DNA from: DMER01 sp003451645
GTDB taxonomy: Bacteria; Pseudomonadota; Alphaproteobacteria; Micropepsales; Micropepsaceae
NCBI GenBank assembly: GCA_031976175.1
Contig: DALYLR010000033.1
Location: 1 to 42,790, forward strand
Direction: 5' to 3'
Length of the DNA stretch: 42,790 nt
The translations under genes were made by a program, and so were the position numbers. How positions within the stretch are numbered: the first letter of the stretch is position 1; each line of letters opens with the position of its first letter. Shown here piece after piece: positions 24,024-30,909 of the stretch. Below the pieces are notes generated by a model. The model saw nothing but the letters and a program-made list of their open reading frames with translations. It did no database searches and was not told the origin of the DNA.

Positions 24024-24221
24024 CTACGGATCATACATCGGGATGTCGGTGCGCTCTTCCTCCGTCCCCTGATCAAGATTAGGGAAGGCATTGAGCGCGA
24101 TCCCAACGATGAAGCCCGCGATGCCACCAATGAAAGCGCCCATCCAAGGGTCCTTGGCCAGGAACCACAGCGCCACCGCGCCGCCGATCGTGGGTGCGAG
24201 CAACAGGAACAATCTAAACAT
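24024..24221 (-). CDS. Small two-span membrane protein
   Basis: The 65-residue protein has hydrophobic segments at about 2-21 and 27-46, with glycine-rich IGGIAGFIVGIA in the second. Its tail is acidic (EEERTDIP). Its start lies inside the 3' end of the lactone oxidase gene (8-nt overlap), which suggests translational coupling. No family recognised. Confidence 0.7.
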   Translation of the reverse strand: MFRLFLLLAPTIGGAVALWFLAKDPWMGAFIGGIAGFIVGIALNAFPNLDQGTEEERTDIPMYDP

Positions 24222-25533
24222 GGCCGTTTTCTCCCATCAGCCCTGCCAGATAGGGCGTCATGAACCGCCCCTTTGGGTCCAGACGCCGCCGCAGAGCCCG
24301 GAAATCTTCGAACCTCGGATAAAGATTTGCAAGGTCTTTCGCCTTCAGCGTGTGCAGTTTGCCCCAATGCGGCCGCCCATCATAGCGGCGGAAGACCTCC
24401 TCGCAGAAGGTGAACAGGGCCGTCTCGTCCTGCTTATAATATTGGTGCACCGACAAGGTCACCGCGTCCCGCTCATAAAAGGGCGAGAGCCAGAGGTCAT
24501 CCTGACGCACAAAGCGGAACTCGATCGGGAAGCTCGTCCAGATTTTGCGAGCCCGTAAACCCGTCACAATCTCGCTCAGGCACTCGGCACCCCGCTCCCA
24601 GGGAAGGGCATACTCCATCTCGTTGAAGCGCACGGTGCGGGGCGAGGGGAAGATTTCATGCGCCCAGCGCACTTTGGTGCGGCCGGTCGCGCCTTGCGTG
24701 AACAGGCGATGGAGGATCGGGGTTACCTGTGGGACAAAACGCGCGATCTCGCAGCCCGCCTGAAAGGCCTGCTGATCGCCCGTCATCAGCTCGCCGCGCG
24801 CCCGCATCTGCTCAGGCGTCATGGGCTCGGGCGCCGGGTCCTCGGTCGGCTCCAGGATCTTGACCGCAGCCATGTCGCTCCAGGGAAACCAGAAGAACTC
24901 GAAATGGCGGTGATGGAGCCGATAGGTCGCAAGATCGCGCAAGACCTCGGCAATCGGTGCCACAAAGGTTTGCTCCTTCAAGCGATAGGCAGGGTCGACT
25001 TTAAGGGTCACCTCGCTCAACACACCCAGGAGCCCCAAGGCCACGCGCCCGCCCGCGAACACGTCAGCATTCTGCGTGGGCGAACAGTCGAGCACCTCGC
25101 CCTCCGCTGTCACCAGCCGGAATGACGCAAGCTCGGCGGCCAGGCACGGCAACTGCGCGCCGGTGCCATGGGTGGCGGTCGCGAGCGCGCCCGCAATCGC
25201 CTGCCGGTCAATATCGCCCTGATTCTTGAGGTTCAGGCCCATATCCAAGAGAGCCCGGCCGATTTGGTGGATTTTGGTGCCCGCGCCCAGCCGCGCGGTC
25301 TGCCGCAACGGGTCGGCGGCGATGAGGCCGCTCAGATGTTTGAGATCGAGAAGAAGACCATCGGTCGCCACAATTGGGGTAAAGGAGTGGCCGGAGCCCG
25401 CAACGCGCACCGGCCCAGTGGCCGCGCGAATGGCGGCGGCCAGGGCCCTTTCATCGGCCGGGCTCGCCACAGCTTGCGGCGTGCAGGTGACCCTGCCCGC
25501 CCAATTCGTCCAGCCTTGCCCTTGCGCCATCAC
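24214..25533 (-). CDS. D-arabinono-1,4-lactone oxidase-like FAD enzyme
   Basis: The 439-residue flavoprotein is of the VAO/aldonolactone oxidase type. The FAD domain has VRVAGSGHSFTPI, with the His that is covalently flavinylated in homologues, and ALATATHGTG. The C-terminal ALO domain ends with RPHWGKLHTLKA, the HWxK-like motif of this family. It would oxidise an aldonolactone or sugar alcohol with O2 or a dehydrogenase acceptor; the true substrate is unknown. Initiation at 25533 or 25530 is equivalent. Confidence 0.87.
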   Translation of the reverse strand: MMAQGQGWTNWAGRVTCTPQAVASPADERALAAAIRAATGPVRVAGSGHSFTPIVATDGLLLDLKHLSGLIAADPLRQTARLGAGTKIHQIGRALLDMGLNLKNQGDIDRQAIAGALATATHGTGAQLPCLAAELASFRLVTAEGEVLDCSPTQNADVFAGGRVALGLLGVLSEVTLKVDPAYRLKEQTFVAPIAEVLRDLATYRLHHRHFEFFWFPWSDMAAVKILEPTEDPAPEPMTPEQMRARGELMTGDQQAFQAGCEIARFVPQVTPILHRLFTQGATGRTKVRWAHEIFPSPRTVRFNEMEYALPWERGAECLSEIVTGLRARKIWTSFPIEFRFVRQDDLWLSPFYERDAVTLSVHQYYKQDETALFTFCEEVFRRYDGRPHWGKLHTLKAKDLANLYPRFEDFRALRRRLDPKGRFMTPYLAGLMGENGHV

Positions 25534-25554
25534 GGCATCCTTTGCGGTTCAAAG

Positions 25555-25654
25555 CGAGTTGCAGCGAAAGTGGATACCGGTTTCGCGTCCGCAACTCGCG
25601 CAAATAATTGGTTAGACCGCGCGTCCCGATTCATTCGGGACGCACTGCGGTCTA
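25555..25654. repeat. Composite palindromic intergenic element
   Basis: Two hairpins stand side by side. In the first, CGAGTTGC (25555-25562) pairs with GCAACTCG (25591-25598), enclosing GCGAAA (25564-25569) and TTTCGC (25581-25586). In the second, AGACCGC-GCGTCCCGA (25614-25629) pairs with TCGGGACGC and GCGGTCT (25635-25643, 25647-25653). The second overlaps the stop codon of the Sel1 gene and may help end its transcript, though no T-run follows. The core GTGGATACCGGTTTCG resembles dispersed palindromes common in alphaproteobacteria. Confidence 0.7.
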
Positions 25655-26428
25655 GACCTTCAAGGGACCGGACAGTGGCTTGAATTTGGCGATCCGCGCC
25701 TCGCCCTCGGCCTTCTGTTCAGCGGTCAGGCGCTGCGCCAGCAACTCGCCAGGCACCGGCAAGGTCGAGGAGGCGCGCTTGGCAACCGGATCGTATCCGA
25801 CGCCCACAAAGCCCTGCGCCTGCGCCAGGCGGTAGTACTTGTAGGCCTCGATCTCGTCCTTGGGCACCGGGGCGCCCGTCTCCAGCATGGTCGCATAATT
25901 GTACTGGGCTTGCGCGTTCCCATAGTCGGCCGCGCGCTGATACCAGGTGGCGGCCTCGTTGATATCGGCCTTGATGCCATAGCCATCCTCGTAAATGCCG
26001 CCCAGGATGAACATCGATTCAGGGTGACCCAATCTGGCGGCCGAGAGGAAATGCTCGCGCGCCTTCACGAAGTCGCGCTGCAGATAGCCGCTCTTTGCAT
26101 GGAAATATTCGAGGCCCAGACGGTAATGGGACTCAGCGTCGCCCTTGGCGGCCATGTCCGTCCAAAAGGCCACCGCTTTCTCATACTGGCCCATGCGGTA
26201 GAACTCCTCGCCAGGGCTCGTTTTGCGCATGGTGTAGGTGGGCTTGGCGGGGGCCTGCGCTGGTGCTGGCGCCGCCTTGGGCTCGGCCGCCACCGCGGAG
26301 GGGATCAGGCCGGAGGTTTTGGCGGGCTCCGGTGCCGGGGTGGTCGCCCACATGACGAGGGCATAGGCCGCCCAGACATAAAGGCCCAAAGCAGCAAACC
26401 ACAATGCTGTGCGCACAGGATCACGCAT
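25652..26428 (-). CDS. Membrane-anchored Sel1-repeat protein
   Basis: With ATG 26428 (GGAAGAG upstream) the product is 258 residues: one membrane anchor at about 7-28, a Pro/Ala linker to about 65, then three or four Sel1/TPR-like repeats. Repeat signatures are FYRMGQYEKAVAFW, AESHYRLGLEYF, PESMFILGGIYEDGYG and AQAQYNYATMLETG. The bulk would lie in the periplasm as a protein-interaction scaffold. An in-frame ATG at 26470 would add 14 residues before the anchor. Confidence 0.82.
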   Translation of the reverse strand: MRDPVRTALWFAALGLYVWAAYALVMWATTPAPEPAKTSGLIPSAVAAEPKAAPAPAQAPAKPTYTMRKTSPGEEFYRMGQYEKAVAFWTDMAAKGDAESHYRLGLEYFHAKSGYLQRDFVKAREHFLSAARLGHPESMFILGGIYEDGYGIKADINEAATWYQRAADYGNAQAQYNYATMLETGAPVPKDEIEAYKYYRLAQAQGFVGVGYDPVAKRASSTLPVPGELLAQRLTAEQKAEGEARIAKFKPLSGPLKV

Positions 26429-26565
26429 CGTCTCTTCCCTTAATTGATGTTCTAACGCGTTCACCGTCATGTAGCAGTGCTTGCATGGGCTGGCTAGTGG
26501 AGCTTGAAATTGTGGCCAAGTGCTGGCATTCGGGTGAGGTTGAATGATTTGACGGTGACGATCCC

Positions 26566-26871
26566 ATGCTCGCGCGCATTTACCAACCCGCTAAAACCGC
26601 CACACAGTCCGGCCGGGCCAACGCCCAGGACTGGCTCTTGGAGTTTGAGCCCGAGACGGCCCGCTCCATCGACCCCTTGATGGGCTGGACCTCCTCCACC
26701 GACATGAAGGGGCAATTGCGGCTGAAATTCGCGACGCGCGAAGAGGCGGTCGCCTATGCCGAGCGCCATGGGATCGCATTCCAAGTCTTTGAGCCGCAGC
26801 CGCCAAAGCGCACCATCAAGGCCTATGCGGACAATTTCAAGTTCACACGCAAAGGCCTGTGGACGCATTGA
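26566..26871 (+). CDS. NDUFS4-like NADH dehydrogenase accessory subunit
   Basis: The 101-residue protein matches the ETC complex I NDUFS4 family: ARIYQPAKTATQSG, WLLEFEP, DPLMGWTSSTDMKGQLRLKF and a C-terminal ADNFKFTRKGLW. It is a supernumerary subunit of alphaproteobacterial and mitochondrial complex I. The nuo operon is not in the window, as is usual for this gene. Its TGA overlaps the ATG of the next gene. Confidence 0.93.
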   Translation: MLARIYQPAKTATQSGRANAQDWLLEFEPETARSIDPLMGWTSSTDMKGQLRLKFATREEAVAYAERHGIAFQVFEPQPPKRTIKAYADNFKFTRKGLWTH

Positions 26872-27749
26872 TGGCCCGAAGAACTCTCTCGGAATTCGAT
26901 GAAGCAGTCTTTTCCACTATCAATGCCAGTGAAGAGAAGATTGAACAAAAATTGCAAGGAGAAGTCCTGTTCTATCACGGGGAAATACGCCCAAATGTAG
27001 TCATGCCACTGCGCAACTTCATTGAAAAACTGGTCGAGAAGGAGCCTTGCTCAAAACGACTTATTGTTTGCCTTCGTACCCCTGGAGGTTCGGCGGAAAC
27101 TGTTGAAAAAATTGTAGAAATAATCCGTCATCACTTTTCCGAAGTGTTCTTCATAGTCCCAGATGTTGCAATGTCGGCAGGGACCATTTTCTGCATGTCT
27201 GGCGACCGCATTTATATGGATTATTCTTCTTCCTTAGGACCGATCGATCCACAGGTTCCGGACCGGGACGACAAATACCTTGTACCAGCGTTGGGATACC
27301 TGGATAAAGTTAAGGAACTAATTGAAAAATCCCGGCAGAACACGATTACCGCGGCAGAATTTGCGCTCTTGGAGAAACAAGACTTGGCGATGCTTAGAGT
27401 ATACGAGCAGGCCCGAGACCTGTCGATCGCGTTATTGAAGCAATGGCTGATCAAGTACAAATTCAAAGATTGGATCGTGCATCGCACGACCAACAAAGGA
27501 GCACCCGTAACCGATGCCGATAAGCTCGCGCGTGCGGAAGAAATCGCGACCCAGCTATCGGACAATGGGGTTTGGCATTCACACGGCAGGCTGATCGGGA
27601 TGCACACATTGCGGCAATTGCGACTGGAAATTGAGGACTTGGAAAGCGACCGAGAGTTACATGTCGCAGTGCGGCGCTATTCTGACACATTGTGTGACTA
27701 TCTCATGCGCCAGCATATCCCCATGTTTTTGTATAATAGGCACGTCTGA
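26871..27749 (+). CDS. SDH_sah-type serine peptidase (ClpP/crotonase fold), AT-richer gene
   Basis: The 292-residue soluble protein has the ClpP/SppA-like core. TPGGSAETVEKIV (residues 70-82) forms the oxyanion strand. VPDVAMSAGTIF has the candidate nucleophile Ser102. SSLGPIDPQVP (119-130) is typical of the SDH_sah (serine dehydrogenase proteinase) family. There is no signal peptide or membrane span. The composition is visibly more AT-rich than either flank, with many AAA/GAA/ATT codons, which suggests horizontal acquisition. It starts on the stop of the NDUFS4-like gene and is followed 25 nt later by a small ORF. Target unknown. Confidence 0.82.
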   Translation: MARRTLSEFDEAVFSTINASEEKIEQKLQGEVLFYHGEIRPNVVMPLRNFIEKLVEKEPCSKRLIVCLRTPGGSAETVEKIVEIIRHHFSEVFFIVPDVAMSAGTIFCMSGDRIYMDYSSSLGPIDPQVPDRDDKYLVPALGYLDKVKELIEKSRQNTITAAEFALLEKQDLAMLRVYEQARDLSIALLKQWLIKYKFKDWIVHRTTNKGAPVTDADKLARAEEIATQLSDNGVWHSHGRLIGMHTLRQLRLEIEDLESDRELHVAVRRYSDTLCDYLMRQHIPMFLYNRHV

Positions 27750-27774
27750 GGCTGATCCATTCTGGAGGTTCACT

Positions 27775-27963
27775 ATGAGCCTAGTTGAGCAAGTTAAGTC
27801 AGAAACACTGAAAGAAGCGCTTGCCGTTAAGCCGGCGGAATTTCAGGAGCAACTCAAGAAATTCAGGGCGCTCAAGGACCGGCTGGATGGCGCTGGTCTG
27901 GTTTATGGGGATAAGTTCGAGATTCCGTTGATGGCCCGAATCGGGCACGTCGTGCCCGGTTGA
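27775..27963 (+). CDS. Small protein downstream of the SDH_sah peptidase
   Basis: The 62-residue product has a charged helical N-terminal half (LVEQVKSETLKEAL; FQEQLKKFRALKDRL) and a short C-terminal segment. TGGAGG stands 8 nt before ATG 27775. Its composition matches the preceding AT-richer gene until the last 30 nt, which become GC-rich. It is probably co-transcribed with the peptidase and may be a partner, regulator or substrate. No family recognised. Confidence 0.65.
   Translation: MSLVEQVKSETLKEALAVKPAEFQEQLKKFRALKDRLDGAGLVYGDKFEIPLMARIGHVVPG
27942..27958. repeat. 17-bp near-perfect palindrome at the end of the small ORF
   Basis: CGGGCACG and CGTGCCCG flank a single T and span the last codons of the 62-residue ORF. 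With a 1-nt spacer it is a poor RNA hairpin, but it could be a protein-binding or recombination site at the edge of the AT-richer segment. Confidence 0.55.
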
Positions 27964-28139
27964 ATGCCCATCGGTTGCGTTTCATGCGTCGAACCAGATA
28001 CTGGTCCCCGTCTGCTTTGGATGATACAGAAGTACGCGCAAGTTGCATGATCTGATTGTCAGAGGGCCTTCGTTGATGTCAGCGCTTCTTTTTCAATCAA
28101 CGCCGCCCCCAGCGGTGCTAAACACCCATCGCTACAAAT

Positions 28140-28216
28140 GGCCCCGTAGCTCAGCGGACTAGAGCAACTGCCTTCTAAGCAGTGGGTCGCAGGTTCGATT
28201 CCTGCCGGGGTCGCCA
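28140..28216 (+). tRNA. tRNA-Arg (anticodon UCU)
   Basis: A complete 77-nt cloverleaf with encoded CCA. The acceptor stem is GGCCCCG/CGGGGTC, the D stem GCTC/GAGC, and the anticodon stem ACTGC/GCAGT around loop CTTCTAA. The T arm is GCAGG-TTCGATT-CCTGC. The anticodon TCT reads AGA/AGG arginine codons, which are rare in the GC-rich genes here but commoner in the AT-richer pair just upstream. Confidence 0.97.
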
Positions 28217-28426
28217 TTTGTGCACACAAGCAAGCACGACAACCCACGCGTTCATGCGGCGGGCGGGCAACAACGCAGCTGCAAAACGTACGCCCTGCCT
28301 CACGCCCGCTCTCGACTCTGCTCCATGTATGGTTACCGTTAACGTCACTCAGTTGCCTGCCGGGCCCGCGTGACGGGGACCCGATCCGACGTGCCGCACC
28401 CCCTTTGCGCAATGAGGACCTGCACC

Positions 28427-30346
28427 ATGCAACGCCTGTCCACCGTTTTGAAACTGACCGCCGCAGCAGTGGCCCTTGCCGCGACAGCCGAGGCCTCCGC
28501 CAAGCTCTATGCCTTTGGCGACAGTCTGAGCGACAATGGCAATCTGAGCACGGTAACCTTTGGTCTTGTTCCGGGTTCGGACTATTTTGAGGGGCGCTTT
28601 TCCAATGGCCCGGTGTGGGTGGAGCGGCTGGGCTTTGATCTGGGCAGCAATCCGGGCCTCTTGTTCCTCGATCCGTTCTTCCCCAGTTTTGCCGATGGCT
28701 ATGATTTTGCCCATGGCGGCGCGAGCGCGCGCAACCGCTGGTACCTGCCCGATTTCCTGGAGGTGCAAGGTCAGGCCGACAAATTCGCCAGCCTGAGCCG
28801 CAGCCGGACCTTGCGCGTGGGCGCCGGCGATCTGGGCACCGTGTGGGCGGGCGCCAATGACTATCTGCTCTATGGCGAGACGAGCGCCAGCAACACGGTG
28901 GGCGGAGTGATGAATACCATCGCCACGATCGACGCGGCAGGCCTCGACCGGATCGTAGTGTTCAACCTGCCGCTCTTGGGCGACACGCCGGGCTATATCA
29001 ATACGGGCCGCCGCACTGAGCTCAATGCTTATGCGCGAGCACATAATTCCTTGTTGCGGACACGGGTGCAGTCTTATGACGCGGCCAATCCCTCGCAGCT
29101 CGTGTTCATCGATGCAGAGCTTGCCTTCTCGACCATCATGGCCATGCCGCAGCTTTTTGGGTTCAGCGTGGTACGGCCGGGCCAGAATGGCAGTGCGACC
29201 GGCAATTGCCTGGGCGATGGGCTGGTCTTGAGCGCCTGCCCCACCGGCTATTTGTTCTATGACACCGTCCACCCGACCGCCAAGGGCCACGACCTGATCG
29301 CGCGCGTGGTGACGGGCGTGCTCGCCCAGCCGGCCATGACACGCCTCCAGACGAGCCTGCGCAGCACTGCCGCGGCGGCGCTGAGCGCCGGGCAGTACAG
29401 CGTTGTGGGCGGGCGCCTCGGCGTCCTGCAAGCAGAGGCCGCAGGCTTTGCGAGCTGGGCCGCAGAGCCCTTGGGCTTCTCGACGGGCACGCTGAGCGCG
29501 GCCGGTCAGTCTGTCACCGTGTACGGCTTTGGCGCACAGAGCCTCGATGGCACCACGCAATTGGGACTTTCGGCCGAAGAGCGTCAGCCGGGCGAGCGCA
29601 GTTTTGCGGGCGCGGGCGCCGACATGCGCTGGGGCCAGGGGCTAGTCACGGGTGCTGCCTTTGCCTGGACCGCTGGCGATGGCGAGGCCGCAGGGCTCAT
29701 CACCGCCCAAGATGAGGGCTTTGCCATGCAAGCCTATGGCGCCTATGTGGATGAGACCTCGCTCATCAGCTTGCGGATGAATGCGCAGACGCAGATCGAG
29801 ACCTTGTCACGGCCGAGCCTGCTCAGCGAACTGCCCTCCGTCAGTGCCGAGACCGAGAGCCGCCATTGGAGCGCTATGGTGACCGCCAGCACCTTTTGGG
29901 ACCTGGGCTTTGTGAGCATGGGGCCGGAGATGATGCTGCTCTATGCGCGGGAGGAGCACTTGGGGTACCGGGAGAGCGGAACATTTGGCCTGGTCGATGC
30001 GGTGGTCGAGGGGACGCGCGAAGATACGGTGAGCCTGACGCTGGGCCTCCAGACGCGCACGCAATTTGCGCTCGACAATGGCATGAGTGTGGCGGTCCAA
30101 AGCAGCGCGTCCTATCTGCGCGGTCTGGAGGGGGACTTGCCGGCGATGAGCTTGCGGGCCGCGCACGCGTTGACTGCCGCGGGACAGGCCAGCGCGCTCG
30201 ATGGCGCAGAGGACGCAGTCAAGCTGGGTCTGCGCATGCGCCTGTCTGGCGCGGAGCAATGGCATTTGGCACTCGATGCCGATCACACCGTGGCAAAGGC
30301 GGGTCAGGAAACCTCCCTCGCGCTCAAAGCGGGGTGGCAGTTCTAA
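28427..30346 (+). CDS. GDSL esterase/lipase autotransporter
   Basis: The start at 28427 has GAGG 8 nt upstream and begins the signal peptide (MQRLSTVLKLTAAAVALAATAEASA). The 639-residue product has an N-terminal GDSL hydrolase: block I FGDSLSDNGN, a GANDY block III and the catalytic DTVHPTAKGH. From about residue 360 a C-terminal autotransporter beta-domain follows, ending LALKAGWQF with the terminal Phe needed for barrel insertion. It resembles EstA-type surface esterases that act on lipids or detergents outside the cell. Confidence 0.93.
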   Translation: MQRLSTVLKLTAAAVALAATAEASAKLYAFGDSLSDNGNLSTVTFGLVPGSDYFEGRFSNGPVWVERLGFDLGSNPGLLFLDPFFPSFADGYDFAHGGASARNRWYLPDFLEVQGQADKFASLSRSRTLRVGAGDLGTVWAGANDYLLYGETSASNTVGGVMNTIATIDAAGLDRIVVFNLPLLGDTPGYINTGRRTELNAYARAHNSLLRTRVQSYDAANPSQLVFIDAELAFSTIMAMPQLFGFSVVRPGQNGSATGNCLGDGLVLSACPTGYLFYDTVHPTAKGHDLIARVVTGVLAQPAMTRLQTSLRSTAAAALSAGQYSVVGGRLGVLQAEAAGFASWAAEPLGFSTGTLSAAGQSVTVYGFGAQSLDGTTQLGLSAEERQPGERSFAGAGADMRWGQGLVTGAAFAWTAGDGEAAGLITAQDEGFAMQAYGAYVDETSLISLRMNAQTQIETLSRPSLLSELPSVSAETESRHWSAMVTASTFWDLGFVSMGPEMMLLYAREEHLGYRESGTFGLVDAVVEGTREDTVSLTLGLQTRTQFALDNGMSVAVQSSASYLRGLEGDLPAMSLRAAHALTAAGQASALDGAEDAVKLGLRMRLSGAEQWHLALDADHTVAKAGQETSLALKAGWQF

Positions 30347-30359
30347 GCTGTACCCAAGA

Positions 30360-30420
30360 CCCTATGGAAAGCGGCCGGGACTTGTGCTATCGCTTGTGAA
30401 TAATCATTCACACCATAGGG
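30360..30420. promoter_or_regulatory. Nested palindromes upstream of the molybdoenzyme genes
   Basis: The inner operator-like site is TGTGAAT-AATC-ATTCACA (30395-30412), with perfect 7-bp arms. An outer inverted repeat CCCTATGG (30360-30367) and CCATAGGG (30413-30420) encloses it. The inner site resembles TetR-family operators. It ends 27 nt before the start of the 2Fe-2S subunit gene, so repression of that operon is a reasonable guess. No regulator gene is adjacent. Confidence 0.55.
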
Positions 30421-30439
30421 ATAACGACCGGGGGCTGCG

Positions 30440-30883
30440 ATGAAATTCAATATCAATGGCGTCGACCGCGAGGCCGATGTCGAAGACGACATGCCGCTGT
30501 TGTGGGTGTTGCGCGATGAATTGAACCTGACAGGCACGAAGTTTGGGTGCGGCGTCGCCGCCTGCGGCGCCTGTACGGTGCTAATGGATGGGCAAGCGGT
30601 GCGCAGCTGCTCGCTGCCCGCCTCTGCCGCGACCGGCAAGATCACCACGATCGAAGGGCTCAAAACCGGAGACACCCTCTCCAAGGTGCAGGCCGCCTGG
30701 ATCAAGCATCAGGTGCCCCAATGCGGCTATTGCCAATCGGGGCAGATCATGGCGGCGACCGCCCTGCTCCAAGCCAAACCGGCGCCCTCCGAGGCCGACA
30801 TTGCCGAGGCGATGACCAATATCTGCCGCTGCGGGATGTATCAGCGCATTCGCGCCGCCATCCTTGACGCCGCCGCATCCTAA
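30440..30883 (+). CDS. iorA: 2Fe-2S subunit of isoquinoline 1-oxidoreductase-type molybdoenzyme
   Basis: The 147-residue protein has a plant-type 2Fe-2S domain (CGVAACGACTVL with a fourth Cys in VRSC). A second all-helical 2Fe-2S domain (CGYCQSGQIM and CRCGMY) follows. This is the small-subunit layout of the xanthine oxidase family. It carries electrons from the Mo subunit encoded 26 nt downstream. The aldehyde or N-heterocycle substrate is unknown. Confidence 0.92.
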   Translation: MKFNINGVDREADVEDDMPLLWVLRDELNLTGTKFGCGVAACGACTVLMDGQAVRSCSLPASAATGKITTIEGLKTGDTLSKVQAAWIKHQVPQCGYCQSGQIMAATALLQAKPAPSEADIAEAMTNICRCGMYQRIRAAILDAAAS

Positions 30884-30909
30884 ATCCGTAACGCAGAAGG
30901 CATTTGACC

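Noticed and set aside
28140..28216. tRNA-Arg as the attachment site of an integrated island
   Set aside because: No integrase gene and no duplicate of the tRNA 3' end is visible near either edge of the AT-richer segment.
28349..29560. 403-codon minus-strand frame opposite the autotransporter
   Set aside because: It is a shadow of a gene with unmistakable GDSL motifs.
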